Numbered from the stretch's first letter, positions 7,901 to 16,847 are shown. The stretch: 64,000 nt of DNA from VRUE01 sp963727465 (GCA_963727465.1 CAVSGL010000003.1:1-64000); one strand, 5' to 3'. The notes: generated by a model not told the origin, from the sequence alone. Program-made: numbers and translations.

Positions 7901-8883
7901 GCCGGCAGCGGACCGAGGTGCAGGGTGATTGCCCCACCGGTGGGCGCGCCGCCGATGTTGACCGGGGCGACCCAGATCGTTCCGGTGCCCGGGCCGCCGG
8001 GCACCGTGGTGAAGCTCCGCGCGTAGGCGCCTTCGCCGCTGAGGCCCGAGCCGTCGAGGCCGAGCTCTTCGACTTCTTCGCCGGCCAGCGCCGCCCCGTA
8101 GTGGATGTAGTAGGGGGTGGCGGCGTCCCCGCCGGGACCGCCGGTGACGGTGTAGCGGCCCGGTTCGGGGGGCTGGAAGTACGGCATCGATTCCAACGCT
8201 TCCTGCACTTCCCCGCCGGACGCGCTGTAGGGGATCGGCGCGGTCGGCTCGGTGGCGCTCAGCGAGATCGCGCCGTAGAAGGTGAAGTAGGAGCTGTTGG
8301 TCGGTTGGGAAAGGGTGATCGTGGCGCCGGAGACCGCTTCGACCACAGCGCCGGGATCGAGGTATCCGGAGGCGATTTCGTCGCCGACGAAGAATTCACC
8401 CGATACCCCCGACAGTTCACGGGTGAAGATCGTGATTTTCTGGTTCGTTTTGTTGCCGGTCGGGGCGTCTGAGAGCTCGACCGTCGTGCCCGGCGTTTCG
8501 CAGTCGGCAGAGCAGGAGACGATCGTCGTGCCCGAGGGGATGCGCGAGCCCTGTAGCCGCAAGCCGACTTCGAAGGAGGCACCCGCTTCGACGCTTTCGA
8601 TCGTCGCCGTCGTGTTCCCTTCGCTGTAGGTGAGGTGGCCTTCGGTGGTTACCGGAGTGCCGGTTCCTTCGCCGGCCTTGCCCGAGAGGGTGAAGGTTCC
8701 GCCAGCAGCCTGCACCGTGACACGCTGCACCTCGGACTGCCTGGGCGGCAGGTGCGTCGGGCCGCTGGCAGCCAGCACCTTCCAGGCCGGCTGCGAGGTC
8801 GCTTCGGCCTGTGCGACGGCGGCCGTGGCAAACAGCCCGGTCAGGGAGAGAGCGAGCGCGGTGAGGTAGCGGCGGGTCTTCAT
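4933..8883 (-). CDS. Giant secreted surface protein with duplicated domains
   Basis: About 1316 residues. The signal peptide is MKTRRYLTALALSLTGLFAT...VAQAEA. Nearly all the rest is Gly/Pro/Thr/Ser-rich beta-type sequence. An internal domain is duplicated: CPDASKLGTVEATTPLL and CPEASKLGTIDAAAGV each precede a YLA-type strand and a 'VDPDTGQLTA' / 'DPVTAQVTA' turn. Paired cysteines recur (DRCPQG, TDCAEQ, TNCEAM). The C-terminus is a Lys/His/Arg tail (KKKHKRHHRRHNG), perhaps for binding anionic wall polymer. I recognise it as one of the large secreted families expanded in Solirubrobacterales, with no known function. An in-frame GTG at 8914-8916 overlaps the upstream stop; I prefer ATG 8881-8883 because the signal peptide then starts correctly. 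Confidence 0.75.
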   Translation of the reverse strand: MKTRRYLTALALSLTGLFATAAVAQAEATSQPAWKVLAASGPTHLPPRQSEVQRVTVQAAGGTFTLSGKAGEGTGTPVTTEGHLTYSEGNTTATIESVEAGASFEVGLRLQGSRIPSGTTIVSCSADCETPGTTVELSDAPTGNKTNQKITIFTRELSGVSGEFFVGDEIASGYLDPGAVVEAVSGATITLSQPTNSSYFTFYGAISLSATEPTAPIPYSASGGEVQEALESMPYFQPPEPGRYTVTGGPGGDAATPYYIHYGAALAGEEVEELGLDGSGLSGEGAYARSFTTVPGGPGTGTIWVAPVNIGGAPTGGAITLHLGPLPAGVVIDGAVETTEPEASGWSCTTEPSEATCTTSETIKKISPGPQIKVPVKVEPTVASSSQATVTVSGGGAAGEASYALPIVISSEPAQAGVAAFLSGSFEADGTPSTQAGGHPYSQFTAVVFNTVRSGLGWINPAGDLRDLNVDLPPGFLGDPLVTDRCPQGYLVPETGGAGPACNTEGQFTVGTSYVGPRRFGSVARTEGSGKFSIVNDVPAGGTAAQFSTRFVVPVVTLLGSVRSEEDFGVRIASPNSPTSETVYSAFTFFQGEPEGAEGKAFLRNATDCAEQARRTPAVDIAVNSWQNPSQFDHASSPQPPVTGCDKLKFEPQFSFQPTNTDGSSGTGATAHLHIDQSGLTDPERLRTPDLKQSVVKLPEGLNVNPSQANGLQACSEAQVGYKGAGDLPNPTRFNNDPVSCPDASKLGTVEATTPLLEEPLKGTIYLAAQEENPFDSLIGLYLVIESPRFGITLKLPGKVDVDPDTGQLTATFDYVPQQPVEDLTLTFRGGGPRSTLATPEVCGTYATKGAWTPWSAPESGPAAQTSNSFNVSNNCASSSGARPFNPSFEAGSTDPIAGGYSPLVVKVDRADGEQELRSLDFTMPPGLAAKLAGVPYCSDADIAAAQGKSGKDEQSSPSCPEASKLGTIDAAAGVGSEPVHVGGSLYLAGPYKGAPLSAVAITPAVAGPFDLGDVVIRTPLRIDPVTAQVTASSDEFPTALRGIPLKLRSVAIKIDKGQFALNPTNCEAMKITASLGSSNGATASPENRFQVGGCKELDFKPHMRLTLKGGTKRTAHPKLIADVFSKGIGVAGLARIQTKLPRSAFLDNAHIKTICTRVQFAAGNGNGEKCPKGSVYGKAWVKSPLFDYWLSGNVYLRSSNHKLPDLVLAIQGPASQPIAVELAGKTDSVRGALRNTFEGVPDAPFTKARLVLFGGKRGLVVNSRNLCRQSKRDSRANVRLSGQNGKVSQLHPIVRNDCGKAAKKKHKRHHRRHNG

Positions 8884-8912
8884 GGCTTTGCCTTTCGTCT
8901 CGGTCGCGGTGC

Positions 8913-11900
8913 TCACTTGCCTGCCCTCCGGTGGTTGTCGGTTCGCTTGTTCGCCTTGCTGAGGCGCCTGGCGCGGCAGCGCTTGGCGTGCTTGCTGGTG
9001 GCCTTGGCGCGCCTTGCGACCCGCCTTGCCTTTCGGGCCAGCTTCCCTGCCTTGGCGCCGTGGCCGTTTTGGGCGAGCTTGCGGGCGTTTTGGCGCAGCT
9101 TCTTCGCCCTCAGGCTGAGGCGCTTCGCCTGGCGGGCCGTCCTCGCGCAGGAGTTCGCTCCTGCGCCCTTGGCGGCTTCTTTGACGTTGCCGGCGCCCTG
9201 TAGGTCCTTGCTGGCGGCCTTCGGGCTCGATCCCGCCTCAGAGGAGGAACCCTGGCAGGAGCCTTCGTCGGTCGGGTCGCAGGGCTGGGCGGGTTTCGGC
9301 GGTTCGGGGAAGCCGCCCGCGATGCGGGCGTCCCAGGCCGCGTTGCGGCCTTCGGGGTTTTCCCAGTTGAGCGCCGCGGGGTCGGAGAAGTAGAGGTCCG
9401 TGCCGTCGGCGCTGGCTCCGCCGAAGTACAGGGTGCCCTGGTTGGGCGGAGACGAGGTGTTCGGCCTTTCGGTCGCGATGTGGAAGACCTGGCCGTGAGA
9501 CCACTCATAGAGCGCCCATTCGCCCACCTCGCCTCCGGGTGCGAGCCCGTCGGGGGAGAGGAAGAAGACCAGCGGCCGGCCTTCGCGCACCACCAACGAT
9601 CGCTGCTGGCTCCTGGTGGAGCTGGCCAAGGGATAGACGCGGGACCCTTCTGCCGCGTTGACCGACGGTTTGCCGTCCTGGCGACAGGAGAGACACACCA
9701 CGGCTTCGCTGCCGCGGCTGGCCGCGGCGTCGTAAAGGTAGGCCTCCGGGGCGCCGCCGCCGTCATATTCGGTGACCTTCTCGCCGGTTTCGAACAGCAG
9801 ATAGCGGCCGTCTTTGCTGGTTCTCGACGTATATCGGGCTTGCCTGCCAAGCGTGAGCCGCTGCACCTCAGAGGTCGATCCGCCAACGGTGGCGACGAAG
9901 TGGACGGAACCCGCCGACTCCTCATAGAGCGAGAAGGTGTCGTCGACCAGGTTCTGGGCGAGGCTCTTGCCCCTTCCCGGCACCAGCCGGCCCCGTGCGA
10001 TGAAGTAGACGTGCGAGCCGTCGGCGGCCAGCCCGACCAGGGCGCCGAAGTCGGCGGCTGCCGTCCTGCCCCCGACCTGGGCCCCACCGGCCTCATGGGA
10101 AATCGAGAGATCGCGCAGCGTTTCGCTTTCGAGGTCGTATTCGTAGAGGTCCCAGCCTTCCGGCGTTCCTTCGTATTCGCTCGTTTCCGCCGTCAGCCCG
10201 GCGTTGGAGACGAAGAAGACCCGCTTCCCATCGGGAGTAGCCCCCTGGAAAGTCGCGTCTACGTGAAAGCTGTCGATTTCGAAGCCGACGTTCGGCGTGG
10301 CGGTCTGAGACAGCGAGACATCGATGGTCTGGGTGCCGTCGATCCGTGCGAACACGCCGGTCTTGCCGACTTCTTCGGGATTGTTGCCGGTCTGCCGTTT
10401 GGCGCTGAAGAAGACGCGCGACCCGTCTTCGGAGACCGCGTTGAAGAGGTCGCTGCCTTTGGGGCTGCCGCCGGTCGCGTCCGCCACTTCTTCGCCGCCG
10501 CCTTCGGTCGGCACCCAGCCGACGTTGCGAAGGGTTCCTTCGTCCCATTCGTAGAGGCGCTTTTCGCCGGCGCCCGGGATGCCCGTGTAGTGGTAATCGG
10601 TCGCGAAGACGATGCGATCACAATCCCGCGACATCCCGATCAGTTCGTATTGCAGGAAGAGGCCGCCGACCACATTTTCGAAATCTTCCGGCGGGTATGG
10701 CGTGAGCAGGGTGTAGGAGCCGTCGGAGTTCCGCCGGTAGAGGTTCGCGCCGCCGGCTTCGATGGTCAGACGCCCCGCGGGTCCCGCGGTCAGCGGCTGT
10801 GGGCTCGCCAGCACCGCGCAGCTCAAGTCCGCCGAGGTGCCAAGGAAGTAGCTCGGCCGCGAACCACCATTCCGTTCATTGCGCTCGCTGATCCCCGGCG
10901 CATACTGCGTGGAGGACCAGCCACCCGAGTCGCGCGATCCCAGGTAGACCACTTCGGCGCCGCGCGTGGCGTCGGGGAGTCCGAATCCCGCCTCGTAGAC
11001 AAACTTCCCTGGGGTTTCCCCGGCGCTGAACTGGAGTTCTCCTCCACCGGCGCGGGCCGGGGCGAAGATCGGTCCCGGATCGCGCGGGGAGACCAGCTCC
11101 AGGCACCTCGCCTCCGGCAACCCGCACGAGTTGAGCGTTTCAAAGGTCTGATCGGGGCTGACGGTGGTGCTGGCGATTTCCGCGGTGTTGTTGGCGACAA
11201 CCCGATAGTGATAGGCGGTTCCCGCTGTTAGGCCGCTGATTTTCGCGGTGACCAGCACTGGCGTTTCGCCCGAACCGATGAACGATTCGAAGCCGGCGGG
11301 AATGCTGGTGCCATAGCTCGCAGTCGGGCCCCACTCGAAGTGGTAGGACGTTCCGAAGCCGCGGGGGTTGATCTTCGCTTCCAGGACGACCGATCCCTGG
11401 GTCGCCTCGCGGGCGCGGATTTCGGAGATCTGCGGCGGCCCGGTGGTGGTGAAGGACAGCACGTCGCCGTAGCGAGTCGCTTCGGAGTTCGTCGCCTTCA
11501 GGCGCACTTCGTAGGTCGCGTTGGACTGCAATTCCGCGAGCTGGGCGCTGACCGCATGTTCGGAGAAGTCCGGGTCGATTTCGCCGGCTTCGGGTTCGCA
11601 AACGACCTCTTCGAAGCTCGCACTGGCCTTCGCTTTGATTTCGAACGCGCATTCGGTGTACTGGTCGCCTTCCGGCCGCACGAAGCCGTGCAGGGTCGCC
11701 GCAGTGGGTTCGATGTCGGTAGCAGCGGCGGTCGTCACCGTGCTGGCCGTCACGAGCGTCTTGTCGGCGCTCTTCGACGGGCCGTTTTCGTTTTCCGCCA
11801 CCAGGCGGTAGTGGTAGGTCGCGCCGTTTGGCGTGAGCCCACCGATCTTGGCACTGACCGGATGCGCTTCTTCGTCGGTCGGAATAGCGCCTTCGCACGG

Positions 11901-13166
11901 CGCGGTGTGGCCATAGCTGGTGGTCGCGCCGTATTCGAAGAAGCATTCGGTGACTTCGATGCCTTCGGGATTGACCCCGCCGTTCAGGGTCGCCTTGGTG
12001 CCGGTGATTTCAGAGGCTGCGTAGGCGCCGGTAGTCGGGACGATCACTGCGGGACCAAAAACATCGACTCTGTCGAGAGCGAAATCCGCGACGTAGATCC
12101 GCTGCGTCGCCAGATTGAGCGCAACGCGTTCGGCCCGGTATCCAAGGTCTTCTCCGCCGAATTCGCTGACCTTGGCTAGGGTCGTCGCGTCATACTCGAG
12201 GACGCTACTTGGATATTCAGCAGTTGAGTCTTCGGTGGTGACGATGTAGACGTGGTTGCTGGCCGGGTCATATGCGACACCACCCGTTCGCCCGATGACA
12301 ATCGGTTCACAGTCAGCCGGGTCGATTTCGCCGAAGCCGTCGGCGGGAAACTTGTAGACGCCGCCTACCGGCACTTGAACGAAAATGTCCCCCGCGTTAT
12401 CGACAGCGATCTGCCCAGGCGTCCCGTTGTGAAGACAGGAACCAACGTCGTATTCAGCGATTTTCGTCCCTGACGTATCGAACTTGTCGACGAGATAGGT
12501 GAAGCCGGTGACAAAGTCGCCTTTGTATCCCCCTAGGTACAGGTCGCCTTCCGAGTCTATACCGGCTCCCGCTGGATCATTGAATTCTGGGACTGGAATA
12601 TCGAGAGATGGTTCATGTTCGTATTGTTCGGTCGTGCCGTTGCGAACGTATGCGCCGATTTCTTCTTTAGTACGTTCGTAGGAGTAGAGAGTGCCGAAGT
12701 TGGGACTGCTTGCGACATTGTCGAATGCAAGACCAACGTAGGTGTTAGACCCGTAATTGAAGCCGCTGAGCGAGAACGGTGCGGCGAGTTCCGCGGGCGC
12801 GCCCCCTTCGCTACCGAGGATCAGGAGTTCGTGGTTCGAGCTGAGGAAGACGTTTCCGCTCGCTTCGTCGACCGCGATGCCGGACGGGGAGTCGATCGTC
12901 ACGCCAGACCCCGAGCCGGTGATCGGCGAGAAGGATTCGGGGGTGTGGGTGATCGTGGCGGAGGCGGTGGCGGCCGAAAGGGCGAGAAGGGCGGCGACGG
13001 CGAGGAAAGTCGCGCCGAACACGCCGAGGCGGCCCGAGGACGTACCTCTCCCGTTGCGGCCAAACGAAGACGCACGGGTGGCGACGGCTCCACGGAAGAG
13101 GCGGCCGAGGCCGGTGGCCTGGCGCTGGGTCGATCCCGCGGTCGAAGCCTTCGCGTGCGAACTCAC
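8913..13166 (-). CDS. Giant secreted protein: NHL-like propeller, Fn3/Ig-like repeats, second propeller, histone-like basic tail
   Basis: About 1417 residues. The GTG at 13164-13166 follows AAGGAGAG. A basic N-region precedes the hydrophobic helix VFGATFLAVAALLALSAATA and an Ala-x-Ala site. Then come: NHL-like repeats (SGIAVDEASGNVFLSSN, AGIDSEGDLYLGG, GQIAVDNAGDIFV); three Fn3/Ig-like modules with 'ATLNGGVNPEG' and 'YHYRLVAEN' signatures; and a long segment with repeated 'SEDGSRVFFSA' / 'TPDGKRVFFVS' / 'SADGTDLYFSD' blades, like TolB/PD40 propellers. The last ~75 residues are Lys/Arg/Ala repeats (AKRLSLRAKKLRQNARKLA...). It probably is a cell-surface or matrix protein. The next secreted gene follows with a 4-nt overlap or a 29-nt gap. 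Confidence 0.75.
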   Translation of the reverse strand: MSSHAKASTAGSTQRQATGLGRLFRGAVATRASSFGRNGRGTSSGRLGVFGATFLAVAALLALSAATASATITHTPESFSPITGSGSGVTIDSPSGIAVDEASGNVFLSSNHELLILGSEGGAPAELAAPFSLSGFNYGSNTYVGLAFDNVASSPNFGTLYSYERTKEEIGAYVRNGTTEQYEHEPSLDIPVPEFNDPAGAGIDSEGDLYLGGYKGDFVTGFTYLVDKFDTSGTKIAEYDVGSCLHNGTPGQIAVDNAGDIFVQVPVGGVYKFPADGFGEIDPADCEPIVIGRTGGVAYDPASNHVYIVTTEDSTAEYPSSVLEYDATTLAKVSEFGGEDLGYRAERVALNLATQRIYVADFALDRVDVFGPAVIVPTTGAYAASEITGTKATLNGGVNPEGIEVTECFFEYGATTSYGHTAPCEGAIPTDEEAHPVSAKIGGLTPNGATYHYRLVAENENGPSKSADKTLVTASTVTTAAATDIEPTAATLHGFVRPEGDQYTECAFEIKAKASASFEEVVCEPEAGEIDPDFSEHAVSAQLAELQSNATYEVRLKATNSEATRYGDVLSFTTTGPPQISEIRAREATQGSVVLEAKINPRGFGTSYHFEWGPTASYGTSIPAGFESFIGSGETPVLVTAKISGLTAGTAYHYRVVANNTAEIASTTVSPDQTFETLNSCGLPEARCLELVSPRDPGPIFAPARAGGGELQFSAGETPGKFVYEAGFGLPDATRGAEVVYLGSRDSGGWSSTQYAPGISERNERNGGSRPSYFLGTSADLSCAVLASPQPLTAGPAGRLTIEAGGANLYRRNSDGSYTLLTPYPPEDFENVVGGLFLQYELIGMSRDCDRIVFATDYHYTGIPGAGEKRLYEWDEGTLRNVGWVPTEGGGEEVADATGGSPKGSDLFNAVSEDGSRVFFSAKRQTGNNPEEVGKTGVFARIDGTQTIDVSLSQTATPNVGFEIDSFHVDATFQGATPDGKRVFFVSNAGLTAETSEYEGTPEGWDLYEYDLESETLRDLSISHEAGGAQVGGRTAAADFGALVGLAADGSHVYFIARGRLVPGRGKSLAQNLVDDTFSLYEESAGSVHFVATVGGSTSEVQRLTLGRQARYTSRTSKDGRYLLFETGEKVTEYDGGGAPEAYLYDAAASRGSEAVVCLSCRQDGKPSVNAAEGSRVYPLASSTRSQQRSLVVREGRPLVFFLSPDGLAPGGEVGEWALYEWSHGQVFHIATERPNTSSPPNQGTLYFGGASADGTDLYFSDPAALNWENPEGRNAAWDARIAGGFPEPPKPAQPCDPTDEGSCQGSSSEAGSSPKAASKDLQGAGNVKEAAKGAGANSCARTARQAKRLSLRAKKLRQNARKLAQNGHGAKAGKLARKARRVARRAKATSKHAKRCRARRLSKANKRTDNHRRAGK

Positions 13167-13303
13167 GTAGTGCTCTCCTTGTCCCTCGAGCCCCTCTGCC
13201 GGCCGCTTCCCTGTGCGGCCCTCCCGGGCTCTGGTTTCCCTGTTCCCGCTCAGTGGGTGCGAGTAGTTCCCGATGGGTTCTACTCGTACCCGCGAGCGGC
13301 ACA

Positions 13304-13333
13304 AGGGTAGCCGGACACACGGGAGTTTGTCAA
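13304..13333 (-). promoter_or_regulatory. Candidate sigma-70-type promoter for the giant secreted-protein genes
   Basis: On the minus strand TTGACA (13328-13333) is followed after 18 nt by TACCCT (13304-13309). It lies between the stop of the TetR gene (13344) and the GTG start at 13166, leaving a leader of roughly 130 nt. The -35 is a perfect consensus. Confidence 0.6.
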
Positions 13334-13343
13334 GCGAGAGTTC

Positions 13344-13994
13344 CTAGCGGGTGGGAAGCGTTCCCAGAACCGCGGGGCCCAGGTAGGGCAGGAGGACGAG
13401 CTCGGCGCAGTCGGGGAGCAGGTCCTCCAGCTGGGCGGCCTCGCCGGCGGCGACCTTGCGCTGGGCGAGGGAGACGAGCGAGCCGAGGGTCGAGTCCTCG
13501 GTCGAAGCGGGGAGGCGGGCGCCCTCGGGGCGGGCGTCGCGGCCGCGGGCGAGGGCCGGGACCGCCTCGGCGACGGCCGCGTTGAAGCGGGCGATGACGG
13601 CCGGGCCGGCGGCGCGCGATTCGAGCAGGCAGAGGCGGGCGAGGTCGGGCTCGGAGGCGAGGAAGGCGAGTGCGGCGCGCAGGGCGGCGATCGCCTGCTG
13701 GGGCCACTCGTCCTCGGCGGCCGCCGCCGCGGCGACCAGCTCGCGCAGGTGGTCGACGACGACCTCGAAGGCGGCGAGGAAGCACTGCTCCTTGCTCTCG
13801 AAGTTGGCGTAGAAGACGCGGCGGCTGACCTTGGCGTGGCGGACGACGTCGCTCAGCGTCACCTCTGCGTAGCCCTTCTCGGCGACCGCCTCGGCGAGCC
13901 CGGCGATCAGCCGCTCACGCTGGTGGTGGGCGACCTGCTCACGGCTGTAGCCGTGACGACCGGCGGGCAGCGGGCCGAGCTCTTCGGCGGGCAT
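13344..13994 (-). CDS. TetR-family regulator
   Basis: 216 residues. The extension LPAGRHGYSREQVAHHQRERL precedes the HTH (AEVTLSDVVRHAKVSRRVFY, then ANFESKEQCF). The C-terminal domain ends with the PYLGP motif shared by several TetRs in this window. It lies just upstream of the promoter for the two giant secreted proteins and in the same direction, so it may control them or respond to the same signal; that is inference from position. The ligand is unknown. Confidence 0.85.
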   Translation of the reverse strand: MPAEELGPLPAGRHGYSREQVAHHQRERLIAGLAEAVAEKGYAEVTLSDVVRHAKVSRRVFYANFESKEQCFLAAFEVVVDHLRELVAAAAAAEDEWPQQAIAALRAALAFLASEPDLARLCLLESRAAGPAVIARFNAAVAEAVPALARGRDARPEGARLPASTEDSTLGSLVSLAQRKVAAGEAAQLEDLLPDCAELVLLPYLGPAVLGTLPTR

Positions 13995-14015
13995 CGGCGG
14001 CTCGGGCGCGGCGGG

Positions 14016-14696
14016 CTAGGCGGAGATCGCGTCGGCGACCTCGCCGGCCTCCCGCGCCGCCTCCTCCTCGCCGACGTAGGGGCGCAGGAGGAACTCGAGG
14101 GTCTCGGGGAGGAGGGCGCGCAGCTTGTCCGCTTCGCCCCCCATGAGGCGCTGGCCGAGCACCCAGACGACGCCGCCGCAGAGCGTCTCCTCGAGGCTCT
14201 CCGGCAGGCGGTCGCGGCGCGGGTTGAGCTCGCGGCCCGGGCGCAGCAGCGGGGCCAGGCGCTTCAGCGCCGCCTCGTGCTTGGCGGCGGCGTCGGAGCC
14301 GGCGGCGACCGCCTCGACCAGCACGCAGCGGGCCGCCTCGGGATGCGCGGCGACGTCCTCGAAGAGCACCCCGAGCGCAGCGCCGACCCGGTCCGCCCAG
14401 GGGCCTTCTTCGCGCTTGTAGGCGGCTTCGACCCGCTCGACCGTGTGCTCGGTGGCAGCGTCGAGCAGCGCCAGGAAGGCCGCCTCCTTGTCGGGGAAGT
14501 GCTTGTAGAAGGTCGCGTAGCCGACCTTCGCCCGGCGGACGATCTCCTCCATCGTCGTCTCCTGGTAGCCCTGGGAGGCGATCAGCGCCGCGGTCGCGTC
14601 GAGGATGCGGCGCCGCTGGTCGGCGGCGGCGGCGCCGCGGCTCACCGGTCCGCGCCCGGGCGGCTGCCGGCTCTCTCTTCCGGGCAGGGCTCGCAC
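14016..14696 (-). CDS. TetR-family regulator
   Basis: 226 residues. DQRRRILDATAALIASQGYQ leads into the HTH ETTMEEIVRRAKVGYATFYK and HFPDKEAAF. The effector domain ends EFLLRPYVGEEEAAREAG. The start is GTG 14694-14696. It is transcribed away from the TetR gene at 14771 across a 74-nt gap with GGTAC repeats, so one or both may bind there. It lacks the LPPGRHG extension of its downstream neighbour. Confidence 0.85.
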   Translation of the reverse strand: MRALPGRESRQPPGRGPVSRGAAAADQRRRILDATAALIASQGYQETTMEEIVRRAKVGYATFYKHFPDKEAAFLALLDAATEHTVERVEAAYKREEGPWADRVGAALGVLFEDVAAHPEAARCVLVEAVAAGSDAAAKHEAALKRLAPLLRPGRELNPRRDRLPESLEETLCGGVVWVLGQRLMGGEADKLRALLPETLEFLLRPYVGEEEAAREAGEVADAISA

Positions 14697-14770
14697 AGGG
14701 TCAGGATAGCGCTAGTTCCCATTGGTACGAAACTGGTACTTGGGATAGAGAAAGTTCCCAAACATAAGCT
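14697..14770. promoter_or_regulatory. Divergent control region between two TetR genes
   Basis: The 74-nt gap contains TGGTAC twice, 5 nt apart (TTGGTACGAAACTGGTACTT), and a related TGGTAT before the right-hand gene. It also has GTTCCCA / TGGGAT(AG) / GTTCCCA blocks. The AT-rich TAGAGAAAG lies centrally. The repeats are seen directly; their role as TetR operators is inferred from the divergent layout. Confidence 0.45.
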
Positions 14771-15400
14771 ATGGTATCCCGAATGGAAGCACCGGGTCCG
14801 CTACGCGCAGTCAGGTCCTGGGAGGAGGTGGCGCCCGACCCTGCCGGCGACGAGGACGTGCTCGAGGCGATGCTGCTGACGGTCGGCGAGAGGGGCTACG
14901 CGAAGACGACCGTGCGCGAGGTCGCCGAGCGGGCGCGAATCAACGAGGACCGCTTCCACCGCCGGCTCGGCAGCAAGGAGGAGTGCTTTGCGCGCGCCTA
15001 CCGGGGAGCGATCGAGCGGCTCTCCCGCCAGGTGGTCGAGGCCTGCGAGGGCGCCGACTCCTGGCGCGGCGCCTTCCGCGCCGGCCTGGCGGAGCTGCTG
15101 CGCTTCGTCAGCGAGCAGCCGCTCCAGGCGAAGGCGCTGCTGCTCGAGGTGCGGGCGGCGCGCGGGCAGGCCTGGGTCACACACCAGGAGATGGTCGAGC
15201 GCGTCACCGCCGCCCTCGAGACCGCCCGCGACCAGCCCGGCGCCCGCGCCGACGCCAGCCCGATGACCGCTGGCTTCATCGCCGGCGCGATCGAGGAATC
15301 GGTCGCGATCGAGCTCGCCGCCGGCCGTGCCGCCGAGATCGAGCGCCTGCTTCCCGACCTCACCCACCTCGCCTTCCTACAGCTCTTCGGCGAGGTGTAG
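14771..15400 (+). CDS. TetR-family regulator
   Basis: 209 residues. The HTH AKTTVREVAERARINEDRFHR is followed by RLGSKEECF. It is divergent in several positions from the others: RINEDRFH replaces the usual VSxxTFY. The C-terminal half ends LPDLTHLAFLQLFGEV. It converges with the ATPase gene at 15408. No enzyme or transporter lies next to it that would betray the ligand. Confidence 0.8.
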   Translation: MVSRMEAPGPLRAVRSWEEVAPDPAGDEDVLEAMLLTVGERGYAKTTVREVAERARINEDRFHRRLGSKEECFARAYRGAIERLSRQVVEACEGADSWRGAFRAGLAELLRFVSEQPLQAKALLLEVRAARGQAWVTHQEMVERVTAALETARDQPGARADASPMTAGFIAGAIEESVAIELAAGRAAEIERLLPDLTHLAFLQLFGEV

Positions 15401-15407
15401 GCGGCGT

Positions 15408-16820
15408 TCAGCCCCAGGCGTCGATCAGGTCCTCGGGGCCGAGCGTCAGGTCGAGCGGCGCATCGTCGTCGAAGCCACGGGAGCTGACGCCGACCAGGCG
15501 CGTCTCCGGCCCGGCGCCGGGGATTTGCCCGCGTGCCGACGCGAGCTCGAGGCCATCCGCGCGACCGAATGGCCGTCGCTCCCGCCATTTGACCGAGCCG
15601 GCGAAGGCAATCCGCCTTGCGACCGGACTCGCATCGCCGCCGACCAGGTCAACCTCGACCGAGCCGGTTCTGTTCCAGTAGCCGCCCACGTAGCGTGCAT
15701 CGCCAAACCGCTCGGGGTCGGGTAGAGCGCGCTCCAGCGATTCGCGCACCAGAGGCTCGATCGCCCGGCCGCGATAGGCGGGCCAGCGCTGCTCGAAGCG
15801 TTCGACGAGCAGGGACCCCCGGTTGCGTTCGATCAGGTCGATTCCCTGGTCGACGAAGGCCAGCCAGAAGCGCATGTAGGGATCGACGACCTCCCATACC
15901 GCGATCCTCCGCGTCGCGCGGGCCGAGTACGGGCTGCGGCGGCGGACGACGCCGCGGGTCCTCAGAAGCTCGAGCGTGTCGTTGACCGTGGTCGCGCTCA
16001 GGCCGGTGCGACTGACGATGGCCGAGTGGCCTCGCGCCCCCCTGCCCATGGCGGTGAGGACCGTCCGCGGCGCCGCGGACGGGAACTCGGCAGCCAGGGT
16101 CCGCTCGCCGCTGACGACGAGAAAGGACGTCGGATCGGTGAGCGCGTCGCCGAGATACGCGCGCAGCGTGCGGCCGGCGCCCCACTCCGTGGCGAGGACC
16201 GGAAAGCCGCCGATGACCAGGTGGGCGTCGAGCGCGTCGGCCGGCGGAAGGTCGAGCAGGCGCCCGACCTCAGCCGGGCTGAGTGGCCTGATCGCCATTT
16301 CGCGCAAGCGGTCGTAGAGCGGCCGGCTCTGCTCCGTCAGGGCGCGCATCATCGCCTCGTCGGAACCGATCAGCACGACCAGGACGGGCCTCGACTGCCA
16401 ACTGTGATCCCAGACCTTCTGTAGCACCGCCTCGATGCTCGGTTCCTTCGCGGCGAGGCAGGGGAACTCGTCGAGCACGATCACCAGTGGCCGCGCCGGC
16501 GAAGCCCCTTCGGCGGCGAGCGTCAGCGCCGCCTCCCAGCTTTCGGGCCGCAGGCCCGAGCGAATCGCGTCGGCGGCGGGCGCATCGGAAGCCTCCAGAG
16601 ATTCGACGAAGCGGCCCAGCTCGGCTTCGCCCCCCTGCTGCACGGCGGTGTAATAGACGACGGGGCAGCCGGCCTCTGCCGCGAACTCCTGCGCGAGGCG
16701 CGACTTGCCCACCCGCCTGCGGCCACGCATCGCGATGAACGAGCCCCGGCTGCTCTCGCGCACGGCGTCGAGCCGCTTGCGAAGCAGCTCCAGCTCGCGC
16801 TCACGTCCGACGAAGTCCAT
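15408..16820 (-). CDS. COG1672-type ATPase with C-terminal DUF234/nuclease-like region
   Basis: 470 residues. MDFVGRERELELLRKRLD opens the STAND/archaeal-ATPase fold. Walker A is GRRRVGKSRL (about 33-42) and Walker B is PLVIVLDEFPCL. A winged-helix segment follows the ATPase (GHSAIVSRTGLSATTVNDTL, then LLRTRGVVRR), then PYMRFWLAFV and RAIEPLVRESLERAL, and a last VEVDLVGGD...FAGSVKWRER stretch. That last part is typical of DUF234 and reminiscent of a restriction-endonuclease core (D...VxxxK). Such ATPases are abundant in archaea and some actinobacteria; the biological role is unknown, possibly defence or autoregulated mobile loci. An inverted repeat sits 28 nt upstream of the ATG. Confidence 0.75.
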   Translation of the reverse strand: MDFVGRERELELLRKRLDAVRESSRGSFIAMRGRRRVGKSRLAQEFAAEAGCPVVYYTAVQQGGEAELGRFVESLEASDAPAADAIRSGLRPESWEAALTLAAEGASPARPLVIVLDEFPCLAAKEPSIEAVLQKVWDHSWQSRPVLVVLIGSDEAMMRALTEQSRPLYDRLREMAIRPLSPAEVGRLLDLPPADALDAHLVIGGFPVLATEWGAGRTLRAYLGDALTDPTSFLVVSGERTLAAEFPSAAPRTVLTAMGRGARGHSAIVSRTGLSATTVNDTLELLRTRGVVRRRSPYSARATRRIAVWEVVDPYMRFWLAFVDQGIDLIERNRGSLLVERFEQRWPAYRGRAIEPLVRESLERALPDPERFGDARYVGGYWNRTGSVEVDLVGGDASPVARRIAFAGSVKWRERRPFGRADGLELASARGQIPGAGPETRLVGVSSRGFDDDAPLDLTLGPEDLIDAWG

Positions 16821-16847
16821 GCGCTCCAGAACTATGTCAAAAGCCAG

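Noticed and set aside
9480..11231. A 583-codon plus-strand open frame opposite the giant secreted protein
   Set aside because: No recognisable domains; the minus-strand frame has repeated propeller and Fn3-like motifs.
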